A DNA stretch of 64,000 bases from CAVQBP01 sp963723205 (GCA_963723205.1 CAVRQC010000041.1:434001-498000), one strand, 5' to 3'; shown: positions 1 through 8,437, counted from the first letter of the stretch. Numbers and translations: made by a program. Notes: generated by a model from the letters alone, not told the origin.

Positions 1-1
1 T

Positions 2-655
2 TGTCTCTCTCTTGATTCAATACATCGCATTTTGCGAAGGGATTATTCAATGTGTGAAAAACAAGGGAAAGAAATATATACTCTTTCTAAGGAAAAAGGT
101 TTTATGCTTTTTAAAGGAGGCGGCTTATTTAAAATAGGATTTGCATTTATAAACCAGGGGAAAGTACAGGAGGGGATAGAAAAACTTCATCAAGCTTTAG
201 ATATTTACAATGCAACAGGACTTGGTTTCACTCGTACTGAACTCCTTGGCAGTTTTGCCGAGGCTTACGGAAAATACGGGGATATAGAGAAAGGAATGGA
301 TTTTATGGAAAAGGCAATTAAACAAGCCCAAAGAGGAGGGGAACATTATTATGAAGCTGAACTTTATCGGATCAAAGGTGAACTGATACTTATGAAAGCA
401 AACAAAAAAAACAGAAAAGAAGTAGAAACAGAGGCAGAAGAATGTTTTTATCAATCCATAACATTAACACAAAAACAGATGGCAAAATCTTTTGAACTTC
501 GAACATCAGTGTCTCTATGCCGCCTCTTACAGAAACAAGATAAAAAGGAAGAAGCAAGACAACTGCTTACAAAGATTTATAACTGGTTTACTGAGGGATT
601 TGAGACACGGGATTTGATAGAAGCTAAGACTTTATTAAAGGAACTGAATGTTTAA
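2..655 (+). CDS. TPR-repeat protein, C-terminal part (5' end outside window)
   Basis: The frame is open to the first base of the window, so this is the 3' end of a longer gene; the TTG at 32 is not a convincing start. The visible protein is a helical TPR array with repeated A/G/Y/A spacing. It ends with a block (ELYRIKGELIL, then SFELRTSVSLCRLL, then a WFTEGFETRDL-like stretch) that closely follows the C-terminus of multidomain class III adenylate cyclase / AAA ATPase / TPR signalling proteins. In that family the TPR block follows a cyclase and an ATPase domain, and it is thought to sense or scaffold partners. The upstream domains cannot be seen, so the catalytic part is inference. The next gene, an activator, starts 84 bp downstream on the same strand. 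Confidence 0.8.
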   Translation, partial: CLSLDSIHRILRRDYSMCEKQGKEIYTLSKEKGFMLFKGGGLFKIGFAFINQGKVQEGIEKLHQALDIYNATGLGFTRTELLGSFAEAYGKYGDIEKGMDFMEKAIKQAQRGGEHYYEAELYRIKGELILMKANKKNRKEVETEAEECFYQSITLTQKQMAKSFELRTSVSLCRLLQKQDKKEEARQLLTKIYNWFTEGFETRDLIEAKTLLKELNV

Positions 656-739
656 AGTTCTGCAAAAGGATAATGAATCTATTCCTTATTAGTTTTTCGT
701 GTCTTGATTGTTCTGTTGTTAATTAGCTAAGATAAATTA

Positions 740-2272
740 ATGGATGACAATAATAATAATAAAATATATACTTCTAAATTAGAATCATTAATTGATCTTG
801 CTCAATTACTTGGTCAGCAAAATGATTATGAAGAAGTATTGCGGTTAGTTGCTGAAAAAGCATCCAATCTTGTAGATTCTGATGCTTCATTCATTATGAT
901 GATAAATCCAAAGACACGGAATACAATTAAGACAATTTATGCCGAAAGGAATTTTAGTGATGTACAAAATAATGTAGTGCATACTATTATAAGTGGATGG
1001 GTGATCTTAAATAACACTTCATTGTTAAGTTCTGATATAAAATCCGATTCACGTTTCAGTAAAAAATTATTAGATAAAGTAAAAGCAAAATCCGCTATTT
1101 GTGTACCATTTAGAGTGGAGAAAATTATAATCGGTACTTTATTACTTCTGAATAATGAAGATAATCGTTCGTTTACAGAAAACGATCTTTCATTGATTGA
1201 GAAATTTTCTGCGATTGTTTCACCTTTTTTACATAGTGCACAATCCATTGCTCAATATTTTAGTGCACCATTATCCCAGGAAACTCTTGTAAAGAAATAT
1301 GAAGCACATGGATTATTAGGCAAGAGTAAAAAGTTTATACAGTTATTACAAACAATCGAATCGGCAGCCCGTTGTGATGTTCGTGTTTTACTTGATGGAC
1401 AAAGCGGCACAGGTAAAGAACTTATTGCAAAAGCTATACATCATTACAGTTCAAGAAATAGTCAAAAATTTATTGCAGTTGACTGCGGGGCTATTCCACC
1501 AAATCTAATTGAGAGTGAACTCTTTGGTCATATCAAAGGTGCATTTACCGGGGCAAATTTTTCCAGGAAAGGTTTATTAGAAGAAGCTAATGGTGGTACT
1601 TTTTTTATGGATGAGATTAATAATCTTCCAATAGAATTACAGGCAAAATTTCTTCGTTTTCTTCAGGAAAATGAAATTCGTCCTATTGGCAGTAATGAAA
1701 CAAGCAAAGTTGATGTAAGAATCATTGCTGCGTCCAGTATTTCGCTGAGGCAATTAGTAGAAGAGCAGAAATTTCGGGAAGATTTATTTTACAGACTCTA
1801 TGTCTACCCTATTTCCGTTCCATCATTAAATGATCGTTGCGAGGATATTCCCTTATTGGCTAATTATTTTCTTAAAAAATATTCTTTGGGACAAAAGAAA
1901 AAGATTGAAATGTTTAATGAAGAAATATTGGACTTTTTAAAATACCATTCCTGGTCTGGAAATATACGGGAGTTACAAAATTTTGTTGAAAGGCTGGTTA
2001 CGTTAGCTCCCTCCGGGATGCAGATAATAGATGCAAGTATTTTGCCTATAGAATACCGGGAAGAGTGGGAAAAAGTGGAGGCAATTTCTCCCAAATATGA
2101 TACTAGTGATTCACTTGAGAAAAACATTTTAGATTATGAAACAAAATTGATAAATAAAGTGCTGATAGAATGCAATTGGAATCAATCAAAGGCAGCCCGC
2201 CAGTTAAATATTTCTGAACACACAATTCGTTATAAAATGAATAAGTTAGGTATCAGGAAGGCAGAAAAATAA
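740..2272 (+). CDS. Sigma54-dependent activator: GAF sensor, AAA+ domain, Fis-type HTH
   Basis: This 510-residue regulator is built as an N-terminal GAF domain (about residues 25-165), a sigma54-interaction AAA+ ATPase (about 190-415) and a C-terminal Fis-type helix-turn-helix (about 476-505). Walker A is GQSGTGKE near residue 220, the sigma54-contacting loop GAFTGA is intact near 267, and Walker B is GGTFFMDE. The arginine-finger region FREDLFYRL is present. It should remodel the sigma54 holoenzyme at -24/-12 promoters in response to a small molecule or redox signal bound by the GAF domain. No receiver domain is present, so it is not a classical response regulator. There is no clear Shine-Dalgarno before the ATG. 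Its targets are unknown; a weak -24/-12-like site precedes the next gene. Confidence 0.93.
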   Translation: MDDNNNNKIYTSKLESLIDLAQLLGQQNDYEEVLRLVAEKASNLVDSDASFIMMINPKTRNTIKTIYAERNFSDVQNNVVHTIISGWVILNNTSLLSSDIKSDSRFSKKLLDKVKAKSAICVPFRVEKIIIGTLLLLNNEDNRSFTENDLSLIEKFSAIVSPFLHSAQSIAQYFSAPLSQETLVKKYEAHGLLGKSKKFIQLLQTIESAARCDVRVLLDGQSGTGKELIAKAIHHYSSRNSQKFIAVDCGAIPPNLIESELFGHIKGAFTGANFSRKGLLEEANGGTFFMDEINNLPIELQAKFLRFLQENEIRPIGSNETSKVDVRIIAASSISLRQLVEEQKFREDLFYRLYVYPISVPSLNDRCEDIPLLANYFLKKYSLGQKKKIEMFNEEILDFLKYHSWSGNIRELQNFVERLVTLAPSGMQIIDASILPIEYREEWEKVEAISPKYDTSDSLEKNILDYETKLINKVLIECNWNQSKAARQLNISEHTIRYKMNKLGIRKAEK

Positions 2273-2338
2273 ACGTTTAATTCTGATTTTCTTGTTATTC
2301 GTAGATACAAGCCCCATGCTGTCTTAAAATTTAAAAAG

Positions 2339-2417
2339 TGTCATGTTGAATTTATTTCAGCATCTAAGAATCAGCTAAACTCGACGTTTTAGATTCCGGA
2401 TCAAGTCCGGAATGACA
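2339..2417. repeat. REP/MITE-like element with TGTCAT...ATGACA ends
   Basis: The element is bounded by TGTCAT (2339-2344) and its complement ATGACA (2412-2417). Inside it has a TTGAATTTATTTCAGCATCT-like arm and a GATTCCGGATCAAGTCCGGAAT arm that folds on itself. The same words recur at 4037-4059 and, degenerate, at 14051-14081. This suggests a dispersed non-autonomous palindromic repeat. No protein is encoded. Confidence 0.65.
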
Positions 2418-2544
2418 TATATGGTATAGTCTCAGATTTATATCTGTGAATCTAAATATATTCTGCTATTCCTAAGACCAAAAGAAAGACAATCCACATA
2501 ATTCTCGTCAAGCGTGTCGAAAAAAATAAGATAGCAAATCCGGA

Positions 2545-2572
2545 ATTCGTCTATACTGACGAATATTTTATT
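2545..2572 (+). terminator. Possible intrinsic terminator hairpin
   Basis: ATTCGTC (2545-2551) pairs perfectly with GACGAAT (2558-2564) across a 6-nt loop and is followed by ATTTTATT. The stem is AT-containing and lies 270 bp after the activator stop, so it may end read-through from that gene or belong to a decayed unit. Confidence 0.4.
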
Positions 2573-2715
2573 CACAAATCTCTATCCCTTCTTCATTAAC
2601 CCACAGTATTGCTTATAAATTAACTAATTAGTGTAAATAGAATTTTTACTCTTCAATGGCATTCATATTGGATAATTGTTCACAACAAATTTTAACAACA
2701 CAAGGAGGAAGAATT

Positions 2716-3972
2716 ATGTTACAAAAACAAGACTATTTTCAAAATGCCTGCAAGTATATGTTAATAATACTCTGCAGTTTATCTTTTACATCTATCGGTT
2801 TAGCTCAATCATGGACATCGAAAGCCCCAATGCCAACAGCACGAAGCTGGTTATCTACAAGTGTGGTGAATAATAATATTTACGCTATTGGGGGAGCAAC
2901 GGCAATAGGATCAAATTTAGATGCAGTGGAGGCGTTTGATCCATTGACAAATACTTGGACAACAAAGACCCCAATGCCAACTCCAAGAGGATGTGCCGCA
3001 GCTTGTGCAGTTGATGGAATTATTTATGTTTTTGGAGGAGGGTGGTATACGGTTGATTCAACCGTGGAAGCGTATGATCCTTCAAATGATACGTGGACAA
3101 CAAAATCACCAATGCCTACAGCAAGATCGGGATTATCTGTATGTGTAGTCGATAGCATCATATATGCAATTTCAGGTTTTACTGATATGAACAACCCGTT
3201 GAGTACAAATACTGTTGAAGCGTATGATCCAAAAACCGACACATGGACAATGAAGGCACCAATACCAACAGTCAGGGCTTACTTTTCAGCTTCAGTCGTA
3301 AATGGTATTATTTATACATTTGGAGGATTTAATGGTATTGGCACGCCAAGTTTAGGAAATGTTGAAGCGTATGATCCCGTCTCAAATATTTGGACGATAA
3401 AAAATGATATGCCAATTCCTAAAGCAGGCATGGCTAGTTATGCTTTTGGAGGAAATATTTATTGCTTTGGCGGTGTTGGCTATGGCGGCGGTCCATGCTA
3501 TTCAACTATTAGTAAATATTATCCTGCATCGGATACCTGGGAAGAGTTTTCGGATATGCCGTATGCAGCTTTCAGTATTTCAAGCAGTTCACTAAATGGG
3601 AAGTTATACTTTATAGGCGGTTTAAATGATGCCAGAACTCCTTTAGATATTGTATATGAATGTGATCCCCCAATAGTACTCCCGGTTGAACTCAATGTAA
3701 AATCACTAGATAAATTCGCACTTGAGCAGAATTATCCCAATCCATTTAACCCGAGTACAACAATAAAATTTTCTGTTCCAAAATTAAGTTTTGTAACCAT
3801 TAAAATTTATGATGTATTGGGAAGTGAAGTTGCGGCATTAGTAAATGAAGAAATTCCAGCAGGCACTTATGAATTAAATTGGAATGCAGCAAATCTTCCA
3901 AGCGGAGTTTATTTCTATCAACTAAAGGCAGACAGCTATGTCGAGACGAAGAAGATGATACTATTAAAATAA
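2716..3972 (+). CDS. Secreted kelch-repeat protein with T9SS sorting tail
   Basis: The start at 2716 is chosen because AGGAGG lies 8 bp upstream and an N-terminal hydrophobic signal (YMLIILCSLSFTS, ending near AQ) follows directly; the frame itself extends back to 2656. The mature protein has about six kelch repeats of the form VEAYDP...W..K..MP..R followed by V..IY..GG, which should fold into a beta-propeller. From about 3709 the C-terminus is a complete T9SS type A sorting domain (EQNYPNPFNPSTTIKF to ETKKMILLK), so the product is exported by Sec and then T9SS to the cell surface or outside. Kelch propellers bind proteins or carbohydrates; the ligand here is unknown. The next gene carries the same tail. 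Confidence 0.9.
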   Translation: MLQKQDYFQNACKYMLIILCSLSFTSIGLAQSWTSKAPMPTARSWLSTSVVNNNIYAIGGATAIGSNLDAVEAFDPLTNTWTTKTPMPTPRGCAAACAVDGIIYVFGGGWYTVDSTVEAYDPSNDTWTTKSPMPTARSGLSVCVVDSIIYAISGFTDMNNPLSTNTVEAYDPKTDTWTMKAPIPTVRAYFSASVVNGIIYTFGGFNGIGTPSLGNVEAYDPVSNIWTIKNDMPIPKAGMASYAFGGNIYCFGGVGYGGGPCYSTISKYYPASDTWEEFSDMPYAAFSISSSSLNGKLYFIGGLNDARTPLDIVYECDPPIVLPVELNVKSLDKFALEQNYPNPFNPSTTIKFSVPKLSFVTIKIYDVLGSEVAALVNEEIPAGTYELNWNAANLPSGVYFYQLKADSYVETKKMILLK

Positions 3973-3995
3973 TATTGACCTTACCCCCAAAATAA

Positions 3996-4059
3996 TTCGC
4001 CGTGGCGAACGGGGCAAGCTCTGTTTCCCTCTTCTTGTCATGCTGAACTTGTCGAAGCA
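3996..4059. repeat. Palindromic repeat fragments
   Basis: TTCGCC/GGCGAA arms at 3996-4009 are followed at 4037-4059 by GTCATGCTGAACTTGTCGAA, a word of the same family as the element at 2339. The segment fills the gap between two T9SS cargo genes and may hold their transcription boundary. Confidence 0.5.
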
Positions 4060-4117
4060 AGGGAGAGGGACTAAGTGAGAGGTAAAAATTTGTTCATTCA
4101 TAAACAGGAGGATTATT

Positions 4118-5410
4118 ATGAAAAGATTTCTATACATTCTGATTTTATTTTTTGTTATACCATCATATGTTTTCTCGCAAGGTACTTTCAACAACATTAC
4201 TTTTTTCAGCAATTCACTGGAGACAAACAGGTATGTTCAGATCTATTTACCGGAAGGATATAATCCAGGAGATTCGACACGGTATCCCGTAATTTACTTA
4301 CTGCACGGTGCCTCAGGAGATCACCTATCATTTCCTTGGTTAAAAAATATGTTAGATGATCTGATCGGGAATAATTACATATCACCTGTCATAGTAGTTA
4401 AACCAGATGGCAGCACTGAATATTGGGGAGTAAGTATGTTTACGAACTCTGAACTGTACGGCAATTTTGAAGATTATATAGTTTCCGATCTTGTTGAATT
4501 TATCGATTCCGCTTATAAAACCATCACTGACCGGGAAAAAAGAGCTATTTGGGGAGCCTCTGCGGGTGGATTCGGTTCAATAAAATTAGCATTGAAGCAT
4601 CCTGATATATATTGCGCCGTTGCCTCTCATAGTGGATTGCTGGATTTTAGTCATTTTGTAGACTGGGTTCCTGCCATATTAAATGAAAATGGGGGTCCAC
4701 CAGTAAACAACTATATTCCAGGTCCAGATAATTTCACTCGCTTGTTTTATATGTGTGCCGGTGCTTTTTCACCGAATCTGACAAATCCTCCATATTATGT
4801 TGACTTCCCACTTGACAGTATGGGAAATTTCATAGATTCAGTATTCAACAGGTGGCAACAACACAATCCTGTAAGACTCGCTGCAAACCTACCTTCAAAT
4901 TCTGATCTGGCAATTTATTTTGATTGCGGAATGCAGGATGAAGTTTTGCTTTATCCTTTCAATACGGGATTTGCAGATTCACTCGATTTGCTGGGTATCG
5001 ATTATGTTTTTGAATCATTCAACGGTACTCATACCAGTGCGTCTCTAAGCAGAGTTCCGATTGCTTTAATGTTTCTTGATTCAGTGTTGAACACTGTAAC
5101 GGGAATTTTTTCTGATTATGACAATATTGTTTCAAATTTTAATTTGAGTCAAAACTATCCAAATCCGTTTAACCCAAGCACAACAATAAAATATCAACTG
5201 CCGTCAAACGTGAAAAGTGAAACGGCAAATGTAAAGCTAACAGTTTACGATATCCTTGGAAGAGAAGTTGCAACACTGGTAAACCAAAAACAAAAAACGG
5301 GGAATTATGAAGTTACATGGGATGCAAGCATTCAACCAAGCGGAATATACTTTTATAAATTAAGTGCGGGCAACTATGTTGAAACAAAAAAGATGATATT
5401 ATTAAAATAA
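4118..5410 (+). CDS. Secreted esterase (enterochelin esterase / esterase D-like) with T9SS tail
   Basis: The ATG follows an AGGAGG site and starts a clear signal peptide (FLYILILFFVIPSYVFS). The catalytic part, residues about 25-315, is an alpha/beta hydrolase of the putative esterase family that includes feruloyl esterases, enterochelin esterase and antigen 85. It shows YLLHGASGDH as the oxyanion strand, IWGASAGGFGS carrying the nucleophile serine and a late GTHTSAS as the likely histidine. A T9SS domain begins near QNYPNPFNPSTTIKY. Its loop after YQLP holds an extra segment (about 5200-5240) compared with the kelch tail. The likely role is extracellular cleavage of ester-linked polymers; the substrate is unknown. 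Confidence 0.88.
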   Translation: MKRFLYILILFFVIPSYVFSQGTFNNITFFSNSLETNRYVQIYLPEGYNPGDSTRYPVIYLLHGASGDHLSFPWLKNMLDDLIGNNYISPVIVVKPDGSTEYWGVSMFTNSELYGNFEDYIVSDLVEFIDSAYKTITDREKRAIWGASAGGFGSIKLALKHPDIYCAVASHSGLLDFSHFVDWVPAILNENGGPPVNNYIPGPDNFTRLFYMCAGAFSPNLTNPPYYVDFPLDSMGNFIDSVFNRWQQHNPVRLAANLPSNSDLAIYFDCGMQDEVLLYPFNTGFADSLDLLGIDYVFESFNGTHTSASLSRVPIALMFLDSVLNTVTGIFSDYDNIVSNFNLSQNYPNPFNPSTTIKYQLPSNVKSETANVKLTVYDILGREVATLVNQKQKTGNYEVTWDASIQPSGIYFYKLSAGNYVETKKMILLK

Positions 5411-5416
5411 ACTATT

Positions 5417-5440
5417 GTAGGGGCGAGACATTGCCTCTAC
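5417..5440. repeat. Small palindromic element, GTAGGGGCG type
   Basis: GTAGGGGCGAGACATTGCCTCTAC is an imperfect palindrome just after the esterase stop codon. Relatives lie at 6252-6279, 6375-6402 and 14699-14726. Confidence 0.6.
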
Positions 5441-5534
5441 CAAATTAAAAAATAAAAAGAGTGTCCAATCATCCTGCTAACATTCACGACTGAACACACT
5501 GATAATCAATCATTAATTTATTAGGAGGTTCACA

Positions 5535-6089
5535 ATGAAAACATTTAATCGTTTATTTGTCATAATAGCATTTATCGGACTCTTACTTGTTGGCTGTTCG
5601 GAAAAATTCCAATTGCCAAATGAACCAGTAAATTCTCTGGAAAAAGTAACAAGGACCGAATATACCGCCACTATTACAATTGTTGGCCTAGTTGATCCCG
5701 GTACCGAAAAAATTGTAGGACAAAACTTGATTGTAAAAGATAGGGTTGTGCTAACCAGGTTCGAAACCGACAATTCTTTAGTAACGGGAAACTTATTGGT
5801 AACTATAAATTTCAGGTATAACCTCATAACCGGCGAAGGGCCGTCGCATGGTAAATGGTCAAATGTACCGGAAGCATATCCTGATGCATTGTGGGAAGGT
5901 AACTTTACCGGTTATAGAACAAAGACCGGCGAATCAGAATGGACAGAAAATCTTCACGTAGTTGGCAAAGGAGAAGGTGGAGCTATAGATGGAATGAAAA
6001 ATATTGCTGATGGATTAATGTATTCAGCTGATATATATGAGCGAACGGGATTTTTTGGTACTGCGAGCGGAGTTATAAAATCAAAATAA
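5535..6089 (+). CDS. Small lipoprotein of unknown function
   Basis: The start follows TAGGAGG. The N-terminus (LFVIIAFIGLLLVGCSE) is a classic lipobox signal with cysteine near residue 21, so the protein is expected to be lipidated and periplasmic or in the outer membrane. The rest, about 160 residues, is rich in T, G and beta-branched residues with no domain I recognise. The pattern of alternating hydrophobic residues suggests a small beta-sandwich or barrel. It sits between two T9SS units but has no T9SS tail itself. Confidence 0.8.
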   Translation: MKTFNRLFVIIAFIGLLLVGCSEKFQLPNEPVNSLEKVTRTEYTATITIVGLVDPGTEKIVGQNLIVKDRVVLTRFETDNSLVTGNLLVTINFRYNLITGEGPSHGKWSNVPEAYPDALWEGNFTGYRTKTGESEWTENLHVVGKGEGGAIDGMKNIADGLMYSADIYERTGFFGTASGVIKSK

Positions 6090-6251
6090 TCATTCTTATT
6101 TGTTAATTAGCTGGAAAGCAGGCTTACATAAATGAACTCGCTCAAAAATCCTGCAGTTAATGAATTGGTTCTATCAGAAATTTATTCGAGTCATAATTAC
6201 TCTAATTCTTTGGCCCCAAAAACAAAAATAAAGTACACAATTCCATCATAA

Positions 6252-6279
6252 GTAGAGACGAGGCATGACTCGTCTCTAT
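6252..6279. repeat. Small palindromic element, GTAGAGACG type
   Basis: GTAGAGACGAGGC and GACTCGTCTCTA arms meet around an AT centre. The element is inserted in the decayed T9SS tail between the TIPS strand and the VYVILG strand. Confidence 0.7.
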
Positions 6280-6374
6280 AAATTAAAGTCTACGTCATTT
6301 TAGGTAATGAAGTTGCAACTTTAGTAAACAAACAGCAGCAGCCAGGAAATTATGAAGTAGAATTTAATTTAAAT

Positions 6375-6402
6375 GTAGGAGCGAATAATTATTCGCCCTT
6401 AC
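6375..6402. repeat. Small palindromic element, GTAGGAGCG type
   Basis: GTAGGAGCGAATAA and TTATTCGCCCTTAC form a near-perfect inverted repeat. Read through, it keeps the surrounding T9SS frame open and adds about nine residues before PSGVYFY. Confidence 0.7.
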
Positions 6403-6482
6403 CAAGCGGAGTTTATTTCTATCAATTAAAAGCAGGTGAATTTATTAAAACAAAGAAGATGGTTTTATTGAAATAATAAAGC

Positions 6483-6511
6483 TTGACTTTATTTTCATAT
6501 AATTATATTAT
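6483..6511 (+). promoter_or_regulatory. Sigma70-type promoter, TTGACT-N17-TATTAT
   Basis: TTGACT at 6483-6488 and TATTAT at 6506-6511 are separated by exactly 17 bp, close to the general sigma70 consensus. It would fire just upstream of the leader hairpin at 6539 and the broken SnoaL-like gene at 6664. Confidence 0.5.
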
Positions 6512-6538
6512 ACTCTATATAAATAAAACACCACCCTT

Positions 6539-6577
6539 GAGAGAAACGTTTTGACTCTTTTTCTAAAACATTCTCTC
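6539..6577 (+). other. Leader hairpin
   Basis: GAGAGAA (6539-6545) pairs with TTCTCTC (6571-6577), and GTTTT with AAAAC inside it. This long hairpin lies in the presumed 5' leader of the broken gene that follows. There is no following T run, so it is not an obvious terminator. Confidence 0.35.
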
Positions 6578-6663
6578 CAGCATATCTATTGTGCTTCTCC
6601 CAAGGCTATCTCATAAAATTCAGATTAGATGAATTATTTAATTAAATGAAGGAGAAAGCCAAA

Positions 6664-6922
6664 ATGAAGACATGTGGTTATTTTTCAGTGACTTCGTTTC
6701 TTTTTGCTCCTGCAATTACTAGTGGCCGTTCGGAGAATTCAACATCACCGGATAAGACAGCTCCAATTGAAGAAAATAAAGCAGTAGCCAAGCGTTTCTT
6801 TAATGATCTCCGGAATAGCAATCCATCGTTTTGTAAATGGAAAGTTTGTTGAAAGCTATATTAGTTATGATATGCTCGGTGGATTAATTCAGATCGGAGT
6901 AGTTCCCCCAATTGGCGGGTAA
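6664..6922 (+). pseudogene. Broken SnoaL-like / ester cyclase family gene
   Basis: ATG 6664 follows AAGGAGA. The first frame gives an export-signal-like N-terminus and then ENKAVAKRFFNDL, the start of a SnoaL-like (NTF2 fold) domain, and stops at 6852. In another frame the typical C-terminus follows at once (HRFVNGKFVESYISYD, then LGGLIQIGVVPPIGG, stop at 6920-6922). The middle of the domain, roughly 70 residues, is missing and the two ends are out of frame. This is best explained by an internal deletion, leaving a non-functional relic that keeps its ribosome site and a plausible promoter. Confidence 0.65.
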
Positions 6923-6969
6923 TTTCTATTATAGCGGCAAAGATTTAGCTGTCTTGGTTATCGGCAACG

Positions 6970-7938
6970 ATGTTATACAGCAAAAATGTGAAAACAATTA
7001 TGAAAACAATTATAAAAATTAGCTTAATATTTATAGCATTAATTATCGTATTACCATTTATTACAGGATTATTTTATTCACCAAATAATAACATTCCTGA
7101 AAATTATCTTGGTAAAAAACTAGAAATTAACGGCAGGATGATACGATATTATCAAACCGGCAATGGTGAAAATGTTTTTTTTATTCATGGGCAAGTGGGA
7201 AGCTTAGAAGATTGGGAAAAACTATACCCGTTGTTAAAAGATAAGTATAGAGTGACGGCAATTGATAGACCAGGTATGGGATTTAGTGATATGAAAAATA
7301 ATGATTATACGATAGAAAGAAATGCAGAAATAGTCCGGGAAATAATTAAAAAATTAGAATTGAAAAATGTAGTTATTGTCGGACATTCTTATGGCGGGGC
7401 AATTGCCTTAAGAATGGCAATTGACTATGACAAGAACATTAAAGGTTATGTATTACTGGCTCCAATCGGATATATATATGATGATCCAAATGATGGGTTT
7501 TTTAGTACAAAAATAATTTCGTTCCCAATTTATGGTGAAGGATTATCAGTACTAATAGGTCCAATAATTGGGGATGCCTTGATTGAAAAAAATCTATTAA
7601 GGATGATGAAAGGCAGTGAAGCATCTTTCCCGGAAAATTTTATTTCATTCAGGAAAGAGTTGTGGAATAAAGCAATAACTCTGGCAACAAGAGCTAGACA
7701 TACTGATAATTATAATAAAGAAATAGTTAATTACTCCGACAAATACGCCCAAATAAAACATAGTGTGAGCATAATTGCAGGAGATAATGACGATACTCAA
7801 ATAATAATGCAAAATGATAGACTGGCAAAAGAAATTCCAAATAGCAAATATATAAAGTTAAAATCAGTTAACCATTATATTCAATATGAGAGACCAAATG
7901 AGGTTGTAAAGGCATTAAGCGAATTGATTGAAAATTAA
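6970..7938 (+). CDS. Membrane-anchored alpha/beta hydrolase
   Basis: An N-terminal hydrophobic segment (IIKISLIFIALIIVLPFI) is followed by an alpha/beta hydrolase fold. The protein shows FFIHGQVGS (oxyanion region), VGHSYGGA with the nucleophile serine, GDNDDTQ as the likely acid region and VNHYIQYERP with the catalytic histidine. The overall pattern resembles haloalkane dehalogenase / epoxide hydrolase-like family members, but the substrate cannot be told. Two starts are possible, 6970 and 7000; the second puts the membrane segment at the very N-terminus, and neither has a clear Shine-Dalgarno. It stands alone among decayed elements. Confidence 0.85.
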   Translation: MLYSKNVKTIMKTIIKISLIFIALIIVLPFITGLFYSPNNNIPENYLGKKLEINGRMIRYYQTGNGENVFFIHGQVGSLEDWEKLYPLLKDKYRVTAIDRPGMGFSDMKNNDYTIERNAEIVREIIKKLELKNVVIVGHSYGGAIALRMAIDYDKNIKGYVLLAPIGYIYDDPNDGFFSTKIISFPIYGEGLSVLIGPIIGDALIEKNLLRMMKGSEASFPENFISFRKELWNKAITLATRARHTDNYNKEIVNYSDKYAQIKHSVSIIAGDNDDTQIIMQNDRLAKEIPNSKYIKLKSVNHYIQYERPNEVVKALSELIEN

Positions 7939-7960
7939 TTATATAACCTATGCCTGTGTC

Positions 7961-8070
7961 ATTGGTTGCCAGCGATGGTTGAGGTAAAACCTCTACTGCT
8001 AGGCCATCACAATCTTCATTGTTGCAAGTCGGTCTTGAGGATAAGACCAGCAGAGAATGGGAACCTTATG
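7961..8070 (+). ncRNA. Structured RNA-like segment, possible group II intron relic
   Basis: Three hairpin units follow one another. GATGG (7974-7978) pairs with CCATC (8004-8008) and encloses GAGGT-AAA-ACCTC (7981-7993). ACAAT-cttc-ATTGT occupies 8009-8022. GGTCTT (8031-8036) pairs with AAGACC (8043-8048). They are followed by GCAGAGAATGGGAACCTTATG. The density of perfect short stems and the GGGAACC word recall domain I of bacterial group II introns, but no reverse transcriptase or domain V is present. The segment then breaks off into a T9SS tail fragment. The family assignment is inference. Confidence 0.35.
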
Positions 8071-8101
8071 AAAAAAAAATTAAGAGGCAAATGGATTCAT
8101 C

Positions 8102-8176
8102 CCGAGCGGATTTTATTTTTATAGACTTCAAACAGGTAATTACATCCAAACAAAAAAAATGATAATATTAAAGTAA
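8102..8176 (+). pseudogene. Orphan 3' end of a T9SS tail
   Basis: This frame reads PSGFYFYRLQTGNYIQTKKMIILK and stops. It is the last 24 residues of a T9SS sorting domain with no gene attached, and begins directly after the hairpin-rich segment. It is probably the end of a gene disrupted by insertion or deletion. Confidence 0.7.
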
Positions 8177-8198
8177 ATTAGAAAATGAATTTTAGTTC

Positions 8199-8227
8199 AA
8201 TCCCTATATTTAGCATTGGGATTTTTT
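8199..8227 (+). terminator. Intrinsic terminator
   Basis: AATCCC (8199-8204) pairs with GGGATT (8218-8223), followed by a run of T. It lies just after the orphan T9SS tail and probably served the gene that once ended there. Confidence 0.55.
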
Positions 8228-8437
8228 ATTGTTTCAAAATTATTAACACTTGCTGAATACGAAACTTATTTTTCTTGACATTGTAGAATTCTATTAGCAA
8301 TTTGCAATTACAATTATTCTCTACACCTCTGGGAGAGGCTGTGGAGCTGGCCATTTAATACTTCAGAATATTCAATCCATATTAATTCTTCCGAGGTTCC
8401 AGATAAAATGTTCTTACCAATATTTCGTGGAGGGATT

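Larger units (their letters stand above)
2273..2715. other. Non-coding gap with repeat and hairpin
   Basis: This 443-base gap separates the activator from the kelch gene. It contains a 79-bp inverted-repeat element (2339-2417), a hairpin with an AT-rich tail (2545-2572) and a sequence at 2657-2672 that resembles a sigma54 promoter (TGGCA and TTGG with correct spacing, but GG instead of GC at -12). The ATG at 2656 falls in this gap. I prefer the start at 2716 because of its strong ribosome-binding site. Confidence 0.5.
6132..6476 (+). pseudogene. Decayed T9SS sorting tail broken by palindromic inserts
   Basis: The first part reads as a corrupted sorting domain: HNYSNSLAPKTKIKYTIPS then a stop at 6249, where functional copies have QNYPNPFNPSTTIKY. 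After a palindrome (6252-6279) the frame resumes as VYVILGNEVATLVNKQQQPGNYEVEFNLN. It is then interrupted by a second palindrome (6375-6402), and ends in PSGVYFYQLKAGEFIKTKKMVLLK at 6476. No catalytic or signal region precedes it, so this is an orphan tail. Its last 75 bases differ from the end of the beta-helix gene at only a few positions. Confidence 0.75.

Noticed and set aside
2656..2715. Upstream ATG extension of the kelch gene (20 extra residues)
   Set aside because: The ATG at 2716 has AGGAGG at the right distance and starts the signal peptide; the extension would bury it.
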